From Chaetoceros tenuissimus (lineage: Eukaryota; Bacillariophyta; Thalassiosirophyceae; Chaetocerotales; Chaetocerotaceae), in NCBI GenBank assembly GCA_021927905.1, contig BLLK01000045.1:3534001-3598000 (forward strand): a stretch of 64,000 nt of DNA, given 5' to 3'. A program made the translations under genes and the position numbers. This document shows positions 40,380 to 52,300 of the stretch, piece after piece. Positions within the stretch are counted from its first letter, which is position 1, and each line of letters opens with the position of its first letter. The notes under the pieces are model-generated. The model made no database searches and was not told the origin of the DNA. It saw only the letters and a list, made by a program, of their open reading frames with translations.

Positions 40380-40785
40380 ATTCGTGAAGAAGCCCTTCTC
40401 ATACAGAGGCAGTACATACTAGCTACTGGATTCAAAATAGAGAATGAAACAATAGCTAAAACTATATTCATTTCTCATTTCATTTCTTCACCTATGGAAT
40501 CAATGCAGTGTTTATTTGAATCTAACAGAATACTCGTATGTCAAACAAATGCAATCTCCACACATGTAGACGTCAAGCTTTGAAAAATGACAAAATGACC
40601 TGTGAAAGTTTCTCCGAGCCTTCCCCTATCATGTTCTCGCCTTGACGCTTTCTTTCATTCATTCCGTTTAGACTTCCTTGAATCCATTTAGAACCGTTTC
40701 CTCTCTAATATTAAAGTAAATGTCATAAATTTAGTCCAGCTTCTCTAGGAATCTATCCCAGCCTTCGTACTTCTAGAAGCCAAAC
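40380..40785. other. Intergenic region
   Basis: Right flank of the gypsy insertion up to a small spliced gene. AT-rich; nothing else seen. Confidence 0.4.
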
Positions 40786-41264
40786 ATGATTGCATCAACA
40801 TTTCCTTCTCCAAATCAATCGTTCAGGTTGTTTTGCTTGCTTGCTCTGCCATCAATATTTTTTATTCTCTCTTCTAGTACTATGCAAACACATTTAATTC
40901 CGATGGACTTCCTTGGTTTCCTTATATTACCTTTATTATTTCAAATAGTTGCGTCGGTAAGTTGCATTCTCGTCGCTTTGATGGAGTAAAAGGAAAATAA
41001 TTGCAGCCAATAACATTCAAATCACTAACGAACCCGAACACCAATTTTTCAATTCCTAATCATTCACAGCTAGGATTACGAGCCATTTCAAATACACGAC
41101 ACACAACAGCTGAACCCTGTATGGCGATATATAACGATAAGCATGAAATAGAAAGTATATCCTGTGGTGAAGAAGTATTGGAAAGAATACGGAATAATTC
41201 CGCATCAGCTGCACCTCCTCGGATACGAGCAGGATCACTTCGAGGCACAAGACTGTATCCATGA
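40786..41264 (+). CDS. Small hypothetical membrane protein, two exons
   Basis: Exon 1 is 40786-40956 and exon 2 is 41007-41264; a 50-bp intron with gtaagt donor and ttgcag acceptor joins them in phase 0, giving 142 residues. The N-terminal part has two hydrophobic segments (FRLFCLLALPSIFFIL and FLGFLILPLLFQIVA), perhaps a signal peptide plus a helix. The rest is hydrophilic with no recognised domain. Clean splice signals in the right phase are the main support. The start could instead be the Met at codon 41. Confidence 0.45.
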
Positions 41265-41467
41265 TGTGGAGGAGATACTGCAAAACGTTTAGGCCATACA
41301 CATGTATACTGTACACTAGTCAATTTAGAATGTATTTTAAATATAAAAGCACTTTGATGCAGCAATACAAGCATCGGTATGTCTACTGACAATCACATGT
41401 ATGATTGAATTTGTCCGTTGACTTTAGGAATAGAGGAATCATTCAAGACGTTTAGTTTATTACGGTC
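41265..41467. other. Intergenic region
   Basis: Short convergent spacer between the small membrane-protein gene (plus) and the bromodomain gene (minus). Nothing seen. Confidence 0.4.
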
Positions 41468-42616
41468 TTACTTTGCACTAGTAGCAGCCGGAACAGTCTC
41501 TGTTGCTGGCATCTTTGCATCAGTAGCTGCACTACTCTCATCCTTTGCACTGTCAGTAGCATTCCCCTCTGCCCCCATCTTCTTGTCTGCATCACTGTCT
41601 CCACTACTACCACTACTACCACCCTTCTCCTTCATTTTCTCCTCCTGTTCCTTCTTCAAAGCAGCCAAAGCAACAGGACCAATTTTATCCCCCAATTTCT
41701 GCATATAATCAATAAAAGAATCATCGACATAACTCTCAAACTCCCTGGTCAATATAGAATAATCACTATCCCTTCCATTAAATTTGACACAATCATGACA
41801 TATAAGTCCAATCCATTGATGCATTTCTTCAAATGTAGATATGTGATTGCATGCAATTAGTTTCTTCACTAGGGTAAGATCCATTGGAAAGAGTATGCGT
41901 TCGGCATATCCTGGTGCTTCAAGTGGATTCACAGCTCTACGAAATACAGCAGCTGTACGATGATTGCTAATTCGTTTGATCAAAGCGAGCATGGTTGTCG
42001 GATCGCTTTGGAGTTGGGTATAAATCGGATTCTCTTTTTTCAACTCTAAAATCTTTTTATATTTGTCTCGTGATTGAGTGATACGAGCAAGATATACCGA
42101 TTGATTTTGTTTATTCTTTTTCTTTTCAAGTTGTGCGATATTTTCAAGACGTATCTTGTTTAATGCGGAATGAGGTGGTGGTGGTGTATCCAATGGTTCA
42201 CGAATTCTTCCAATCAATGCCGAGACTGTAAAGTATCGATCGAGTGGTGATAATTCTGACTCTAATATTTGTTGAGCGGTTGGTAAATAATGATTGGCGG
42301 TTGTATTGGTCGAGTCATATTCAGGAGGAATGACTGGAATCGATGAGGCAGGAGTTTCAGGTTCTTGTGCTGCTTCATTGATTTGATCACTTTTTAAATA
42401 TTCTTCAAGCAATTCAATTTCCTTTTGAAGAGCCGCTTCACATTCAGTTGCTTCTTTGTTCATCAATTGCAATTCATGAGCTGGAAGACCGTCTGTGATG
42501 CGATACATTGTCTCGTAATACAATTCCTCCTCTTCCTTTGTTATTACAGGGATACCATATTGATTGGAGAGTTCAGCTTGTTGTTGTTGTTGTGGTGCTG
42601 CTGCTTCTGTAGACAT
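41468..42616 (-). CDS. Bromodomain protein
   Basis: 382 codons from the ATG at 42616, chosen because the Met starts a Gln-rich N-terminus (QQQQQ) and the open frame further upstream looks random. Residues about 15-75 and 150-185 are helical and coiled-coil-like. The bromodomain is at about 210-310: FRRAVNPLEAPGYAERILFPMDL is the ZA-loop region, and CHDCVKFNGRDSDYS holds the Asn that would contact acetyl-lysine. The C-terminal tail is low complexity (S, D, A, T, K). It probably reads acetylated histones as part of a chromatin complex, in the style of BRD8-type subunits; the exact complex is not known. Confidence 0.8.
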   Translation of the reverse strand: MSTEAAAPQQQQQAELSNQYGIPVITKEEEELYYETMYRITDGLPAHELQLMNKEATECEAALQKEIELLEEYLKSDQINEAAQEPETPASSIPVIPPEYDSTNTTANHYLPTAQQILESELSPLDRYFTVSALIGRIREPLDTPPPPHSALNKIRLENIAQLEKKKNKQNQSVYLARITQSRDKYKKILELKKENPIYTQLQSDPTTMLALIKRISNHRTAAVFRRAVNPLEAPGYAERILFPMDLTLVKKLIACNHISTFEEMHQWIGLICHDCVKFNGRDSDYSILTREFESYVDDSFIDYMQKLGDKIGPVALAALKKEQEEKMKEKGGSSGSSGDSDADKKMGAEGNATDSAKDESSAATDAKMPATETVPAATSAK

Positions 42617-42884
42617 GGCTTTAGCTTTTAATATATTTATGTATGCAGCCAAGGTAATTACATTCAATTGAAGTGAAATTGTATGTTCTGGTACATTTAG
42701 TACGTACGAGGGTTTGAAAGAGAGAGCAGTATCTCTTTTGGGTTGGGACTTGAAGATAAAAGTCAAGATCGTCGCACGTACTTGAAGATACCAAAAACCA
42801 CACATAGCTTTTCACTTTTCTTCATTTATTTGCTTTGTAATATTCATTGAATACTGCTCGACGCTACTTGAAACTAATTGAAAT

Positions 42885-43445
42885 ATGAAATGTATAATAG
42901 CCATCCTTTCTATTTATCTTGTGCTAGGGACGGTTCAAGGATTCTCGACTTCTTTTAGTTCGTCGCCATCGATACGAACATCGTCGTCATGCTCGCCGTC
43001 TATGAAACTTTATGCAAATGATCCATCATCTCTCGAACAAATCACTTCAATATCTGATATTTCATCGAAAGCAATCATTGTATTGACAGCAGGAATATTA
43101 GGAATAGCATCTCAATCATTCATCAACAGTATGCTCAAAGGAGATCAGGGTCTATCCGCATTTCTATCGGATGGAAAAGGTTTTCAGGGAAGTAAATTTA
43201 AAACAAGTCAGGGTAAAGATGAGAAAGAAGATCCTTTGCCGTGGTTGAAATTACCAAAACTTGATTTTGTAGAGGTTGCTGGTCAATCGGTAGATGAAAC
43301 TGAGATAGTTAGAGAATTGGAATTGTTGAAGGAACGAGGGAGGTTAGAGGTTGAAGCGGGTGAAAGAGAGAAAGCACAATTGACAAGGGATGAAATGAAT
43401 GCAATGATGGAGAAGTATGGGTTTGAATATAAAGAAGAAACGTAG
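42885..43445 (+). CDS. Plastid-targeted protein of unknown function
   Basis: 186 codons. A signal peptide (residues 1-19) is followed at once by GFSTSF and a Ser-rich basic transit region. This is the bipartite targeting signal of plastids with four membranes, with Phe at the cleavage site as in the diatom ASAF motif. One hydrophobic helix follows (AIIVLTAGILGIASQSFI, about 63-80), suggesting a thylakoid or envelope anchor. The C-terminal half is acidic and helical. No known domain. It supports a diatom-type host. Confidence 0.7.
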   Translation: MKCIIAILSIYLVLGTVQGFSTSFSSSPSIRTSSSCSPSMKLYANDPSSLEQITSISDISSKAIIVLTAGILGIASQSFINSMLKGDQGLSAFLSDGKGFQGSKFKTSQGKDEKEDPLPWLKLPKLDFVEVAGQSVDETEIVRELELLKERGRLEVEAGEREKAQLTRDEMNAMMEKYGFEYKEET

Positions 43446-43655
43446 GAACTGTAATTTAGTTAAGTTTTAATAGCAATAATCGCACATTGGAGATGGAGGC
43501 TTTGCCGTTATCATCATTGTATTTGTTAATCTAGGAATGAAGGTTAATAGATATTTATACAGATTTAAATTTTGAAGATATCGAAAACATAAACAAGTGT
43601 ACTCCGTTTAAATAACCGCTGCTCTCTTAAATTTCAAATATATGGATTTAGAACT

Positions 43656-45539
43656 TCAGCCACAAACATCAGGAACTATGCGGAGGATACTGCGGCTACA
43701 AAGCTCTTGTCCGACCTCAATACCCGCAATGCTTGAAAGATTAAGATAGTATAGAGATAAAACAGCATTGTTTTCAGCATCAATTTTAGTCAAGCCAGAG
43801 TTCCCGCTTAAATACAGCCTCTGAAGGCTCGATGGATATTCATTTGCTTCAATGAGAATCTCTCCCCCAAACAAATTATCATCAAGATCAAGAACCTCTA
43901 GATTTTTGAGAATCGTTCCACCGTTAACAAAACCTGTCAACTTGTTATTACTCAAATATAAAGCATTTATAGATGCTGGAAAATTGTCTTCTGTGATAAT
44001 AAACTTATTTTCCAACAAATTGTTCCTCAGGGAAAGTATCTCCAAGTTTGGAAGGAAGTTTCCACCATCAACAAAGCTTGATATTTGATTGAAGCCTAGG
44101 ATTAAAGCCTTCAAAGATGCTGGAATATTGTCTGCTGTAATGATAAAGTCGCCAACAACCTTATTCCCAGTGAGATCCAATCGCTCTAAATTTGGAAGGA
44201 ACTTTCCGCCATCGAAAAAGCCTGATAATTCATTGTGACCTAAAGATAAAGTCTTCAAAGATGCTGGAAAATTGTCTGCTGTAATGATTAAGTCGCCAGA
44301 CAACTTGTTCATAGAAAGATACAAAAGCTCCAGATTTGGAAGGAACTTTCCACCATCAACAAAGCTTGATATTTCGTTGTTGGTTAGGAATAAAGCCTTT
44401 AAAGATGCTGGAAAATTGTCTGCTGTAATGATTAAGTCGCCAACAACCTTATTACTAGTAAGATCCAATCGCTCTAGATTTGGAAGGTACTGTCCACCAT
44501 CGAAAAAGCTTGTTATTTCATTGGAAGTTAATTCTAGATCCTTGATAGATGATGGGAAATTGTCTGGAGAAACAATGAATTCACCAGCAAAACTATTACG
44601 TGAAAGATTCAGACGCTCTAGATTTGGAAGGAACTTTCCACCGTCGATGAAGCTTGATAACAAATTTAGCTTCAAGTCTAGCTCCTTGATAGAGGCCGGG
44701 AAGTTGTCTGGAGTAACAATGAATTCACCAGCAAAACTCAAGAAAGGATTATGAGTGAGATTCAGACGTTCTAGGTTTGGAAGGTTCTTTCCACCGTCGA
44801 TAAAGCCTGATAATCTATTATTCTCCAAGTTTAGATCCTTGATGGATGCTGGAAAATTGTCTGCTGTAATGATGAAGTCACCAGGGAAGCTATTCGAAGA
44901 AAGATTCAGATGCTCCAAATTTGGAAGAAACTTTCCCCCATCAACAAAGCTTGTAATGCCATTAAAACTCAAGTCTAGATCCTTGATAGATGCTGGGAAG
45001 TTGTCTGCTGTGATGAACAATTCATTAGCAAAATTATTACCATAAAGATTCAGACGCTCTAGAGTTGGAAGGAACTTTCCACCATTATCAAAGCTTGATA
45101 AAGAGTTAAACTCCAAGAATAGCTCAGTGATAAATGCTGGGAAGTTGTCTTCTGTAATAATGAAATCGCCAGTGAAATCATTCGAAGAAAGAACAAGATA
45201 CTTTAGACTTGGGAGCTTCGCACCACCTACAAAAGACGACAACTTGTTATGATTCAACGTTACTCGATTGACATTGGCACTTTCGCCGGCAGCTGTGAAA
45301 CTGCTTGATAGATTATTGCTTGTAAGAATAAGTTTCTGTAATGACTTCATTCCAAACATGGTATAGTCTCCACTCAAGCCTGAAAATGACAAATCCAGCT
45401 CAGATACTTTGTTCAAGTCATTACAAGTTACACCTTCCCAACCACAATGATCTGTAGCTGACATCCAATTATCTTCGGTCGGTAATGTGCATCCATCTTT
45501 GCAGTTGGCAGAGTAAGTCAAAGCGAGAATGAGACGTTC
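43656..45539 (-). CDS. LRR module 4 (last exon) of the giant gene
   Basis: 628 codons including the stop. It has the cap C.DGCTLP..NW with HCGWEGVTC, then the longest LRR run in the window, built of ~46-residue double repeats (DNFPASIK.L.L..N..SSF.DGGKFLPNLE.L.L). It ends with a Cys-containing tail (ELCSRSILRIVPDVCG) like that of the small LRR gene at 59135. The DNA of the repeats is also similar, so copy number has grown by recent internal duplication. Confidence 0.75.
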   Translation of the reverse strand, partial: ERLILALTYSANCKDGCTLPTEDNWMSATDHCGWEGVTCNDLNKVSELDLSFSGLSGDYTMFGMKSLQKLILTSNNLSSSFTAAGESANVNRVTLNHNKLSSFVGGAKLPSLKYLVLSSNDFTGDFIITEDNFPAFITELFLEFNSLSSFDNGGKFLPTLERLNLYGNNFANELFITADNFPASIKDLDLSFNGITSFVDGGKFLPNLEHLNLSSNSFPGDFIITADNFPASIKDLNLENNRLSGFIDGGKNLPNLERLNLTHNPFLSFAGEFIVTPDNFPASIKELDLKLNLLSSFIDGGKFLPNLERLNLSRNSFAGEFIVSPDNFPSSIKDLELTSNEITSFFDGGQYLPNLERLDLTSNKVVGDLIITADNFPASLKALFLTNNEISSFVDGGKFLPNLELLYLSMNKLSGDLIITADNFPASLKTLSLGHNELSGFFDGGKFLPNLERLDLTGNKVVGDFIITADNIPASLKALILGFNQISSFVDGGNFLPNLEILSLRNNLLENKFIITEDNFPASINALYLSNNKLTGFVNGGTILKNLEVLDLDDNLFGGEILIEANEYPSSLQRLYLSGNSGLTKIDAENNAVLSLYYLNLSSIAGIEVGQELCSRSILRIVPDVCG

Positions 45540-45615
45540 CTAATAATGAGTAAGTATTAAAAGAAGTCAAAGTGATTAAGAATAATATTGAAACATCATA
45601 CGCAATCAATCGTAC

Positions 45616-46782
45616 CTTCATGTACTCATCATCATCTGTAGCTAAGTCATCTGGGTGATTTTCTCCATTGAGGAACCATTCCTTGGCAGCATCAAAATCG
45701 GCATTGCTGTACGAAGAGAAGTCCTGTTCTTGTAACAATGAAGTGATTATTGCAATGAGCCTTTTATTACACGAATCAGGTACAATGTTGAGACTTCCAG
45801 TACTACTACGATAACAAAGCTCATATCCAACCTCGATGTCATGTATGTTGCGAAGAGAAAGAGAGGATAGGGATAAAACAGCATTTTCATCAGCATCAAT
45901 CTTTGTCAATCCAGTGTTGCTGTCTATGATAAGAGTTGTGAGGCTGGAAGGGTAGTCATTTGTTGTCAAAAGCAGTTCCTCTGTAAACTCGTTATTCCTA
46001 AGATCAAGATGCTCTAGATTTGGAAGGAACTTTCCACCATCAACAAAGCCTGTCAACTTGTTTCGATATAGATTTAAAATCTTGATAGATGCTGGCAAGT
46101 TATCTGCAGTCACAATGAACTCATCAGCAAAACCATTGTGATTAAGACTCAGACTCTTTAGATTTGGAAGGAATTTTCCACTGTCAAGAAAGCCTGTCAA
46201 CATGTTACCATGTAAAGAAAGACGGCTTAGTGATTTAGGAAAGTTCTTCGAGGTAATGGCAAATTCTCCAACAAATTTATTGCCAGAAAGAACAAGAGAC
46301 TCTAGATTCGTGAGCATACTACCATCAACAAATCCTTTCAACTGGTTACAACACAAAGATAGGTTTTTGATTGATGTCGGGAAATCCTTGGGTGTAATAG
46401 TGAAATCACCAACGAATTCATTTCTAGAAAGAACAAAATACCTTAGACTTGGGAGCTTCGCACCACCAATAAAAGACGATAACTTATTGCGCTCCAACCA
46501 TAACACACTGATACTGGCACTTTCGCCCGCAACTGTGAAACTGCTTGAAAGATCGTTGCTTGTAAGAATAAGTCTTTGTAAGGATTTCATTCCGAACATC
46601 GTATAGTCTCCACTCAAGCCTGACATTGACAGATCCAGCTCAGATACTTTGTTCAAGTCATTACAAGTTACACCTTCCCAACCACAATGATCTGTAGCTG
46701 ACATCCAATGACTTTCGTCTGTTGGTAAAGTACATCCACCTTTACAGTTTGCAGAGTAAGTCAAAGCTAGAATGAGACGTTC
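45616..46782 (-). CDS. LRR module 3 of the giant gene
   Basis: 389 codons, exon bounded by phase-0 introns (45540-45615 and 46783-46869). It starts ERLILALTYSANC, carries the HCGWEGVTCN cap and fewer LRRs than module 4, and ends with the DDDEYMK tail. Its first ~80 codons are nearly identical to those of module 4, pointing to recent exon duplication. Confidence 0.75.
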
Positions 46783-46869
46783 CTATGATTTATTAATATT
46801 GTACGAAATGAATAAGCAAGTATTGATTAAAAAGGTTTTAAATGAAGCATCATTTGTAACAAATCCTAC

Positions 46870-48267
46870 CTTCATATACTCATCATCATCTGTAGGCAAA
46901 TCAGCTGGGTGATTACCTATATTCAAGAACCATTCCTCAGCGACATCGAAATCCGCATCGCTGTAAGAGGAGAAGTCCTGTTCTTTCAACATTGAAGCGA
47001 TGATAACTCTCAGCCAATTACACCCTTCAGGATATACTCGGAGACTTCCAATACTGCTACGATAGCAAAGCTCATATCCAACCTCAATACCCTCTATGTT
47101 TTTTAGATAAAGATAGCGTAGGTTTAAAACAGCATTGTCGTCAGCATCAACTTTGGTCAAACCAGAGTTGTTGTTTAGAAAGAGTTGTCCGCTTTCGAGG
47201 AAAGAAGGGTAGTCGTTTGCTTTCAAATGCAAGTGACCAGTAAATTGGTTCGAGGAAAGATCAAGACGCTGTAGATTGCTGAGAATTTCTCCACCAATAA
47301 AGCTTGTCAACATGTTGTCATGCAAATAAAGGCGACGGATTGACGTCGGAAAGTCGTCCGAGGTAATGTGGAAGTCGCCAACGAAATCATTACCGGACAG
47401 ACCAAGAGTCCACAGGGTCGGTAGAATCCCTCCATCAAAAAATCCTGTCAACATGTTATCATCCAAACTTAGGAATTTGATTGATTTCGGAATGTCTTGC
47501 TCTGTAATAAAGAAATCACCTACAAAATTATTATTCGATAGAGAAAGACCCACTAGATTTCCAAGGATTCCTCCATCAAAAAATTCTGTCAACATATTAT
47601 CAGCCAATAGCAGATATTGTAAAGATGATGGAAAGTCCTTTGAGTCAATGACAAAATCACCTTTAAAATCATTACCAGAAAGTTGAAGCCAATATAGATT
47701 TTCGAGAATCGCTCCATCAAAAAAGCCTTTCAACTTGTTATTATCCAAATGTAGTTCTGCCAAAGATGTTGGGAAGTCCTTTGTGGTAATGACTAGATCG
47801 CCTTCGAAATTATTAGAAGACAGATCAAGAATCTGTAGGTTTGCAATATTGCCTCCATCAACAAAGCCTGAAAATTCATTGAAAGAAAGATAGAGGAACT
47901 TTAAACTTGGAAGAAGCTGAAATCCAACAAAAGACGAGATCTTATTGTGACTCAACGATACTTCAAAGACATTGGCACTTTCTCCAGCAACGATAAAGGC
48001 ACTTGATAAATTGTTTTGGACAAGACCAAGTTTTTCTAATGACTTCAATCCAAACATCGTATATTGTCCGCTTAAGCCAGAGGAATATAGATACAACTCA
48101 AGTATTTTATTCGAGACATCATCACAAGTAGAAAATCTATGCGGTCGACAACACAAAACAACTCCCCATCGACAATGGTCTGTAGCTGTCATCCAATTAC
48201 CTATTGGTGCTAAGGTGCATCCATCTTTGCAGTTGGCAGAGTAAGTTAGAGCGAGAATGAGACGTTC
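46870..48267 (-). CDS. LRR module 2 of the giant gene
   Basis: 466 codons between introns 46783-46869 and 48268-48353. The cap is altered: HCRWGVVLCCRPHRF with extra Cys residues. LRR repeats use the variant I.(S/T)KDFP(T/S)S(I/L) in place of DNFPAS. It ends with AEEWFLN and DDDEYMK like module 3. Confidence 0.75.
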
Positions 48268-48353
48268 CTAATATTGATCAAAATAAGAAAGATAGCATAA
48301 GGAAAAGGCATAGAATGAAAATACGAGTGAAGTAGTATGGGAAATGAGTGTAC

Positions 48354-48462
48354 CTTCATGTACTCATCATCGTCTGTGGGCAAATCAGCTGGGTGATTAC
48401 CTATATTCAAGAACCATTCCTCAGCGACATCGAAATCCGCATTGCTGTAAGAAGAGAAGTCC
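48354..48462 (-). CDS. 3' remainder of LRR module 1 exon, beyond the copia insertion
   Basis: This encodes SSYSNADFDVAEEWFLN and the DDDEYMK tail, then a GT donor. It continues the frame of 56426-57766 once the copia element is removed. Confidence 0.75.
48456..48462. repeat. Left copy of the copia target-site duplication
   Basis: GAAGTCC, repeated at 56426-56432. The 7-bp length also makes the interrupted exon a multiple of three, supporting it over other boundaries. Confidence 0.7.
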
Positions 48463-49176
48463 AATTGGCTCTCGTGGCAACGTCTCTAGCTGCATATGTG
48501 TTGGATGGTCTTTGGCAAAATTTATTTGAAGTACGTCAATCAACTTCCCGTGACTGGCTAAATTTATCGGAATGTCTACGACTTTTGGCGATGCTTTCGG
48601 AATGCAAATTTTGAAAGTTTTGTTTAAGCCTCATGCGTTTTGATAAGACAACTAGACTTGTGGAACCGTGGATTTTACTATTCTTGTATGTTCAGCGAAC
48701 TGATAAGACTCCAACGCATGCGTTGAGGTTATGCTGGTGAATATTTCACTGATCTTCGTCGATTTATTTAGATATTTGCAAATTTGCTCGTCATAATTTT
48801 CTTACTTCTAAGTTTATAATTTCAGAATTCACATTTCTGTATCACTCTACATTTACTATTCATTAATACTAATCGCAGTAGTACTAGCTCCTCTAGTTAC
48901 TACTCCTCTGGTCTCTCATCAAGTCTATCTTCTTCTGACTAGTCAAGCAGCGCATCGTCAAGTTCAATCGCAGTTCCTAGAAGCTTCTGATCTGTTAATA
49001 GCGCCCACAACACTCTCAAGCTCGGAACTGAGAACCTTTGTATCTGCATCCAAGTTCTGCATCGGTCTACGCAATTTACAAAGCTAGATAGTTTACTTCT
49101 TACCAAGTAAGTAGACATACGATTGATAGAACTGAGTTTAGCTTTAAGTTAGACTAGCGAGAGGTCCATATTTCTG
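48463..49176 (+). repeat. 5' LTR of the copia element
   Basis: 714 bp, matching 55712-56425. It should hold the element's promoter. Confidence 0.92.
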
Positions 49177-49319
49177 TATGGTTGCTGACCTTGTTCAAGA
49201 AAAGATTAACAATTCCTCTTGCAAACGATCTTCTAACTTCTGATTGCTTCCGCTTCCTCAGCCAACAAAGAAGAACTATCGCGTGTCATACTGGACAGCT
49301 TCTTTAACTCTATTCCATC

Positions 49320-52300
49320 ATGAGTGATAAAGGAGCCCAAGCGAAAGGCACATCTCAGGAGAAAACTTCTGAGAATCCGCGTACACCTGCTTCAAAAGTA
49401 CCTCCTCCTCCAATTACACCTCATCCGTCATCTTCTCCAACTGTAACTATGCCTGATACACCTAAGATGGGAACCGTAGTAGAGAGCTACCCAGGAAAGG
49501 CCGACTGGTCCTATATGAGTGGTGGCAAACCCAATGCAACTTGGACAAGCTTCGTCAAAGAAGTTGAAAACGATAGTCAACTAAGAACCTTAGATAATGC
49601 CCACAAGGCAAAGAACAAGAAGACTCTCGAGGAGCCTCTGCCAGAGTCTCAGCACTACAAGAAAGGCGTCGCCATGCATACTTTTTCCAAGGAACTCTTC
49701 GAGCACTTCCAGAGAGTAGGATTGGATACCATCACCTACCTACCTGATCTCTCCGTAGATCTAAAGTCCGTTACTAACTCTGTCTCCATGCACAGTGTTG
49801 TGTCAGCATACCCCCGTTTTGGTACCTTCAAGGAAAGAGCTCTTCAAGTAGCTTGCTTCTATGCTGAGAATCATTTTGATAAAATGGATAAGGATAACTC
49901 TGAATCGGCGAAAGCCATCTTCTTTAAGTCCATTGACAGCTCCTCCAAGGAAGCTTTCAGTCATCTTATCGAGCCAAAGGACTGCTTCGCCGTTGTTTGG
50001 ATCCACTTTCTTTCCACTGCGATCATTCTGAATGAAGATACCATCTTGAGTCGCAGAACCATCATCACTGGTGCCGATCCTAAGGCTTATGAGCATGAAA
50101 ACATCTCAAAGCTATGTCAAGCTATGCAGCCCCATGTCAAAGCTTTGGTCAATGTTGGTCGTTATGAAAGTTCCGTTTCTGTCAAGTTTTTGCAAGCGCT
50201 GATCAATAAAACCACTCCAAACAAAACATTTGAACTTGCAATTGGTCTCAAGTTAGAGGAACTCGAGAAAGAAACTCAACCTCTTGCGTATCTTCAGCCG
50301 TACGAGCAAAATCTTGCGCTTCAGAAGAAACAGTTGGATCCACTATCCCTTCTTACTTTTGTTGAGGGCAAGTTTCTAAGTTTGTACAATGCTACCCCTT
50401 GTCTTTGGCAGCCTGCTACCGGCAAGACTGATCCATTGAAAGCTCTTCTTGCTCAGCCCACTGGTCTTGAAGACAAGAGCTTTGCTCAATTGATTCTACT
50501 GGCTCTCAAGCAATCTAACAAAGACGGTGAGGGAGGGGTCTGTTTCAATTGTGGAGCTTCGGATCATTGGGCCGCTGACTGTCCAAAGAAGAAGCAGTCA
50601 GGCAAGAACTCAAAGCGTGGAAAGAAAGGCAATGGTGGCAATAGTAATCAGCGTGATAATCAGAAAGGAAAGAAGACTGGTTGGAAATATCAACGTCCTT
50701 CGGATGTATCCAAGCCTCTTCAGCGTAATGGAAAGACTTTCTTTTGGTGTGAGAAGTGCAGTCGATTCTCTACGACTCATGGCACTGCTCAGCATGGTAA
50801 CAAGTCGGATTCTAGTTCATCGGATTCCTCTTCTCAGAAGATTACCTATGCTGCTGCTCTTGATCCATCCCTTTGGCTTGCTGCAGATATCAATTCCATT
50901 GTTACTCCTTCAGTCCCTGTCATTGGTTGGGTTGTTCCATTCTTTGCAGCGGTATCTCTTGGTCTTTTCATTCTTGGTCGCAATCGTTTGGGTCTCTTTG
51001 CAACTCTGTTCCAGAATCTATTGCTTAGTGGTTCCATCATTGCTTCCAATGCTTCTGGTCTCTTTCAAGTTGCTCTACAATCTACTGCTTTTGTTGCTGA
51101 TCCAATGACTCTAGCTTTCCAAGTTCTAAAGTCATTGTGGATTCTAGACCCATGCTTCTTCATTGCTCCAGCGTTGTGGATTGGTACAGTCATCTTCTTG
51201 CTCTTCCGTAAGCGTCGTTACTCCAAATCTTGGAGCAACCAATGCTCTGCCTCTTCTGGTCGAAAGTACAGCCGCTCCTACCGTCGTCGTCTGCAGCAGT
51301 TCACTAAGAAGCAGAAGCTTCGCTTCCATCGCTTGCTCCAACGTTGTCTTCTAGGTGATACCATTCCACCAAAGAAACAAGTTAAAGGGAGATTTCGCCG
51401 TATGAATCGCAAAGGGAGGAATCCTAACTTTTGTTCTTTGGATGCTCGTCGTGCAAGACAGCGTTGGCTCCGCAGATACAATGCTGCACAGTTTGTCATT
51501 CAAAATCAACACTGTGGTGGAGGTCGTTCTCATCGCCGTGTCTTTGATACATTTGTCAGCACTCGTCCTGTTCACACTCGCCGTAGTTGCCAGAGTAGCT
51601 ATCATGTCCATAGTCCAGTCACTCGCTTGACTGGTTCTCAGCGTGCTTTGTTGCTTCCATCATTCTCTTCCTTCTTCAATGCTTTTGGTAACACTCCGCC
51701 ACTAGCCAACTCATTTCCAGTGATTTGGGACAGTGGTGCATCTTGTTGTGTCTCCAATAACCGAGATGACTTTGTTTCATTCAGCTCCGATGTAGGAAAG
51801 ATTGTAACCAGTAAGAGTCTTGGTGGCTTGAACTCTTCTGGTCGATACGAAGTTGAGGGCGAAGGGTATGTTGTGTGGTATGTTCCAGCGGTGGATGGAA
51901 CTCTCCGTTCCCTCAAGCTTCCGTGTGCTTTCATTCCGAAGTCGGAGGTCCGTCTCTTGTCAACTCAAGTCCTTTGGAATGAGCTACAAGAGTCCTTCAT
52001 CATCAAGAAGGATGGCTTGCTTGAAGGAAAACAAGGTGATCCATTGCGAAAAGCAGTAGCTGTTCCCTGTCACAGAATTTCCAATCTTCTAGTGACCATG
52101 TGTACCAATGAGGGAGCGAATCCTTCTCAGAAGCCTTCTTCCTCCAAGTCTGTAAATTTTTCGCCGGCTCCTCCAGCCGCTCCAGATCCTGAGTCTTCTC
52201 CAGTACCTGATCCTAGTTCCATTCTAGCAGCCTTTGGACCTCCTACCAGTGAGTCCAATGCAAATCTAAGTGAAGCTCAGAAGTGTCTGCTCCGTTGGCA

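Noticed and set aside
44272-45045. Plus-strand frames opposite LRR module 4
   Set aside because: Regular LRR codons leave the antisense frame open; no independent features.
43656-48267. Reading the LRR repeats as a CRISPR-like or satellite array
   Set aside because: The repeats are coding, in frame, and diverged like LRRs; there are no uniform spacers.
48344-48614. Small plus-strand frames at the LRR/LTR junction
   Set aside because: They join LRR antisense to LTR sequence and recur in the 3' LTR; not genes.
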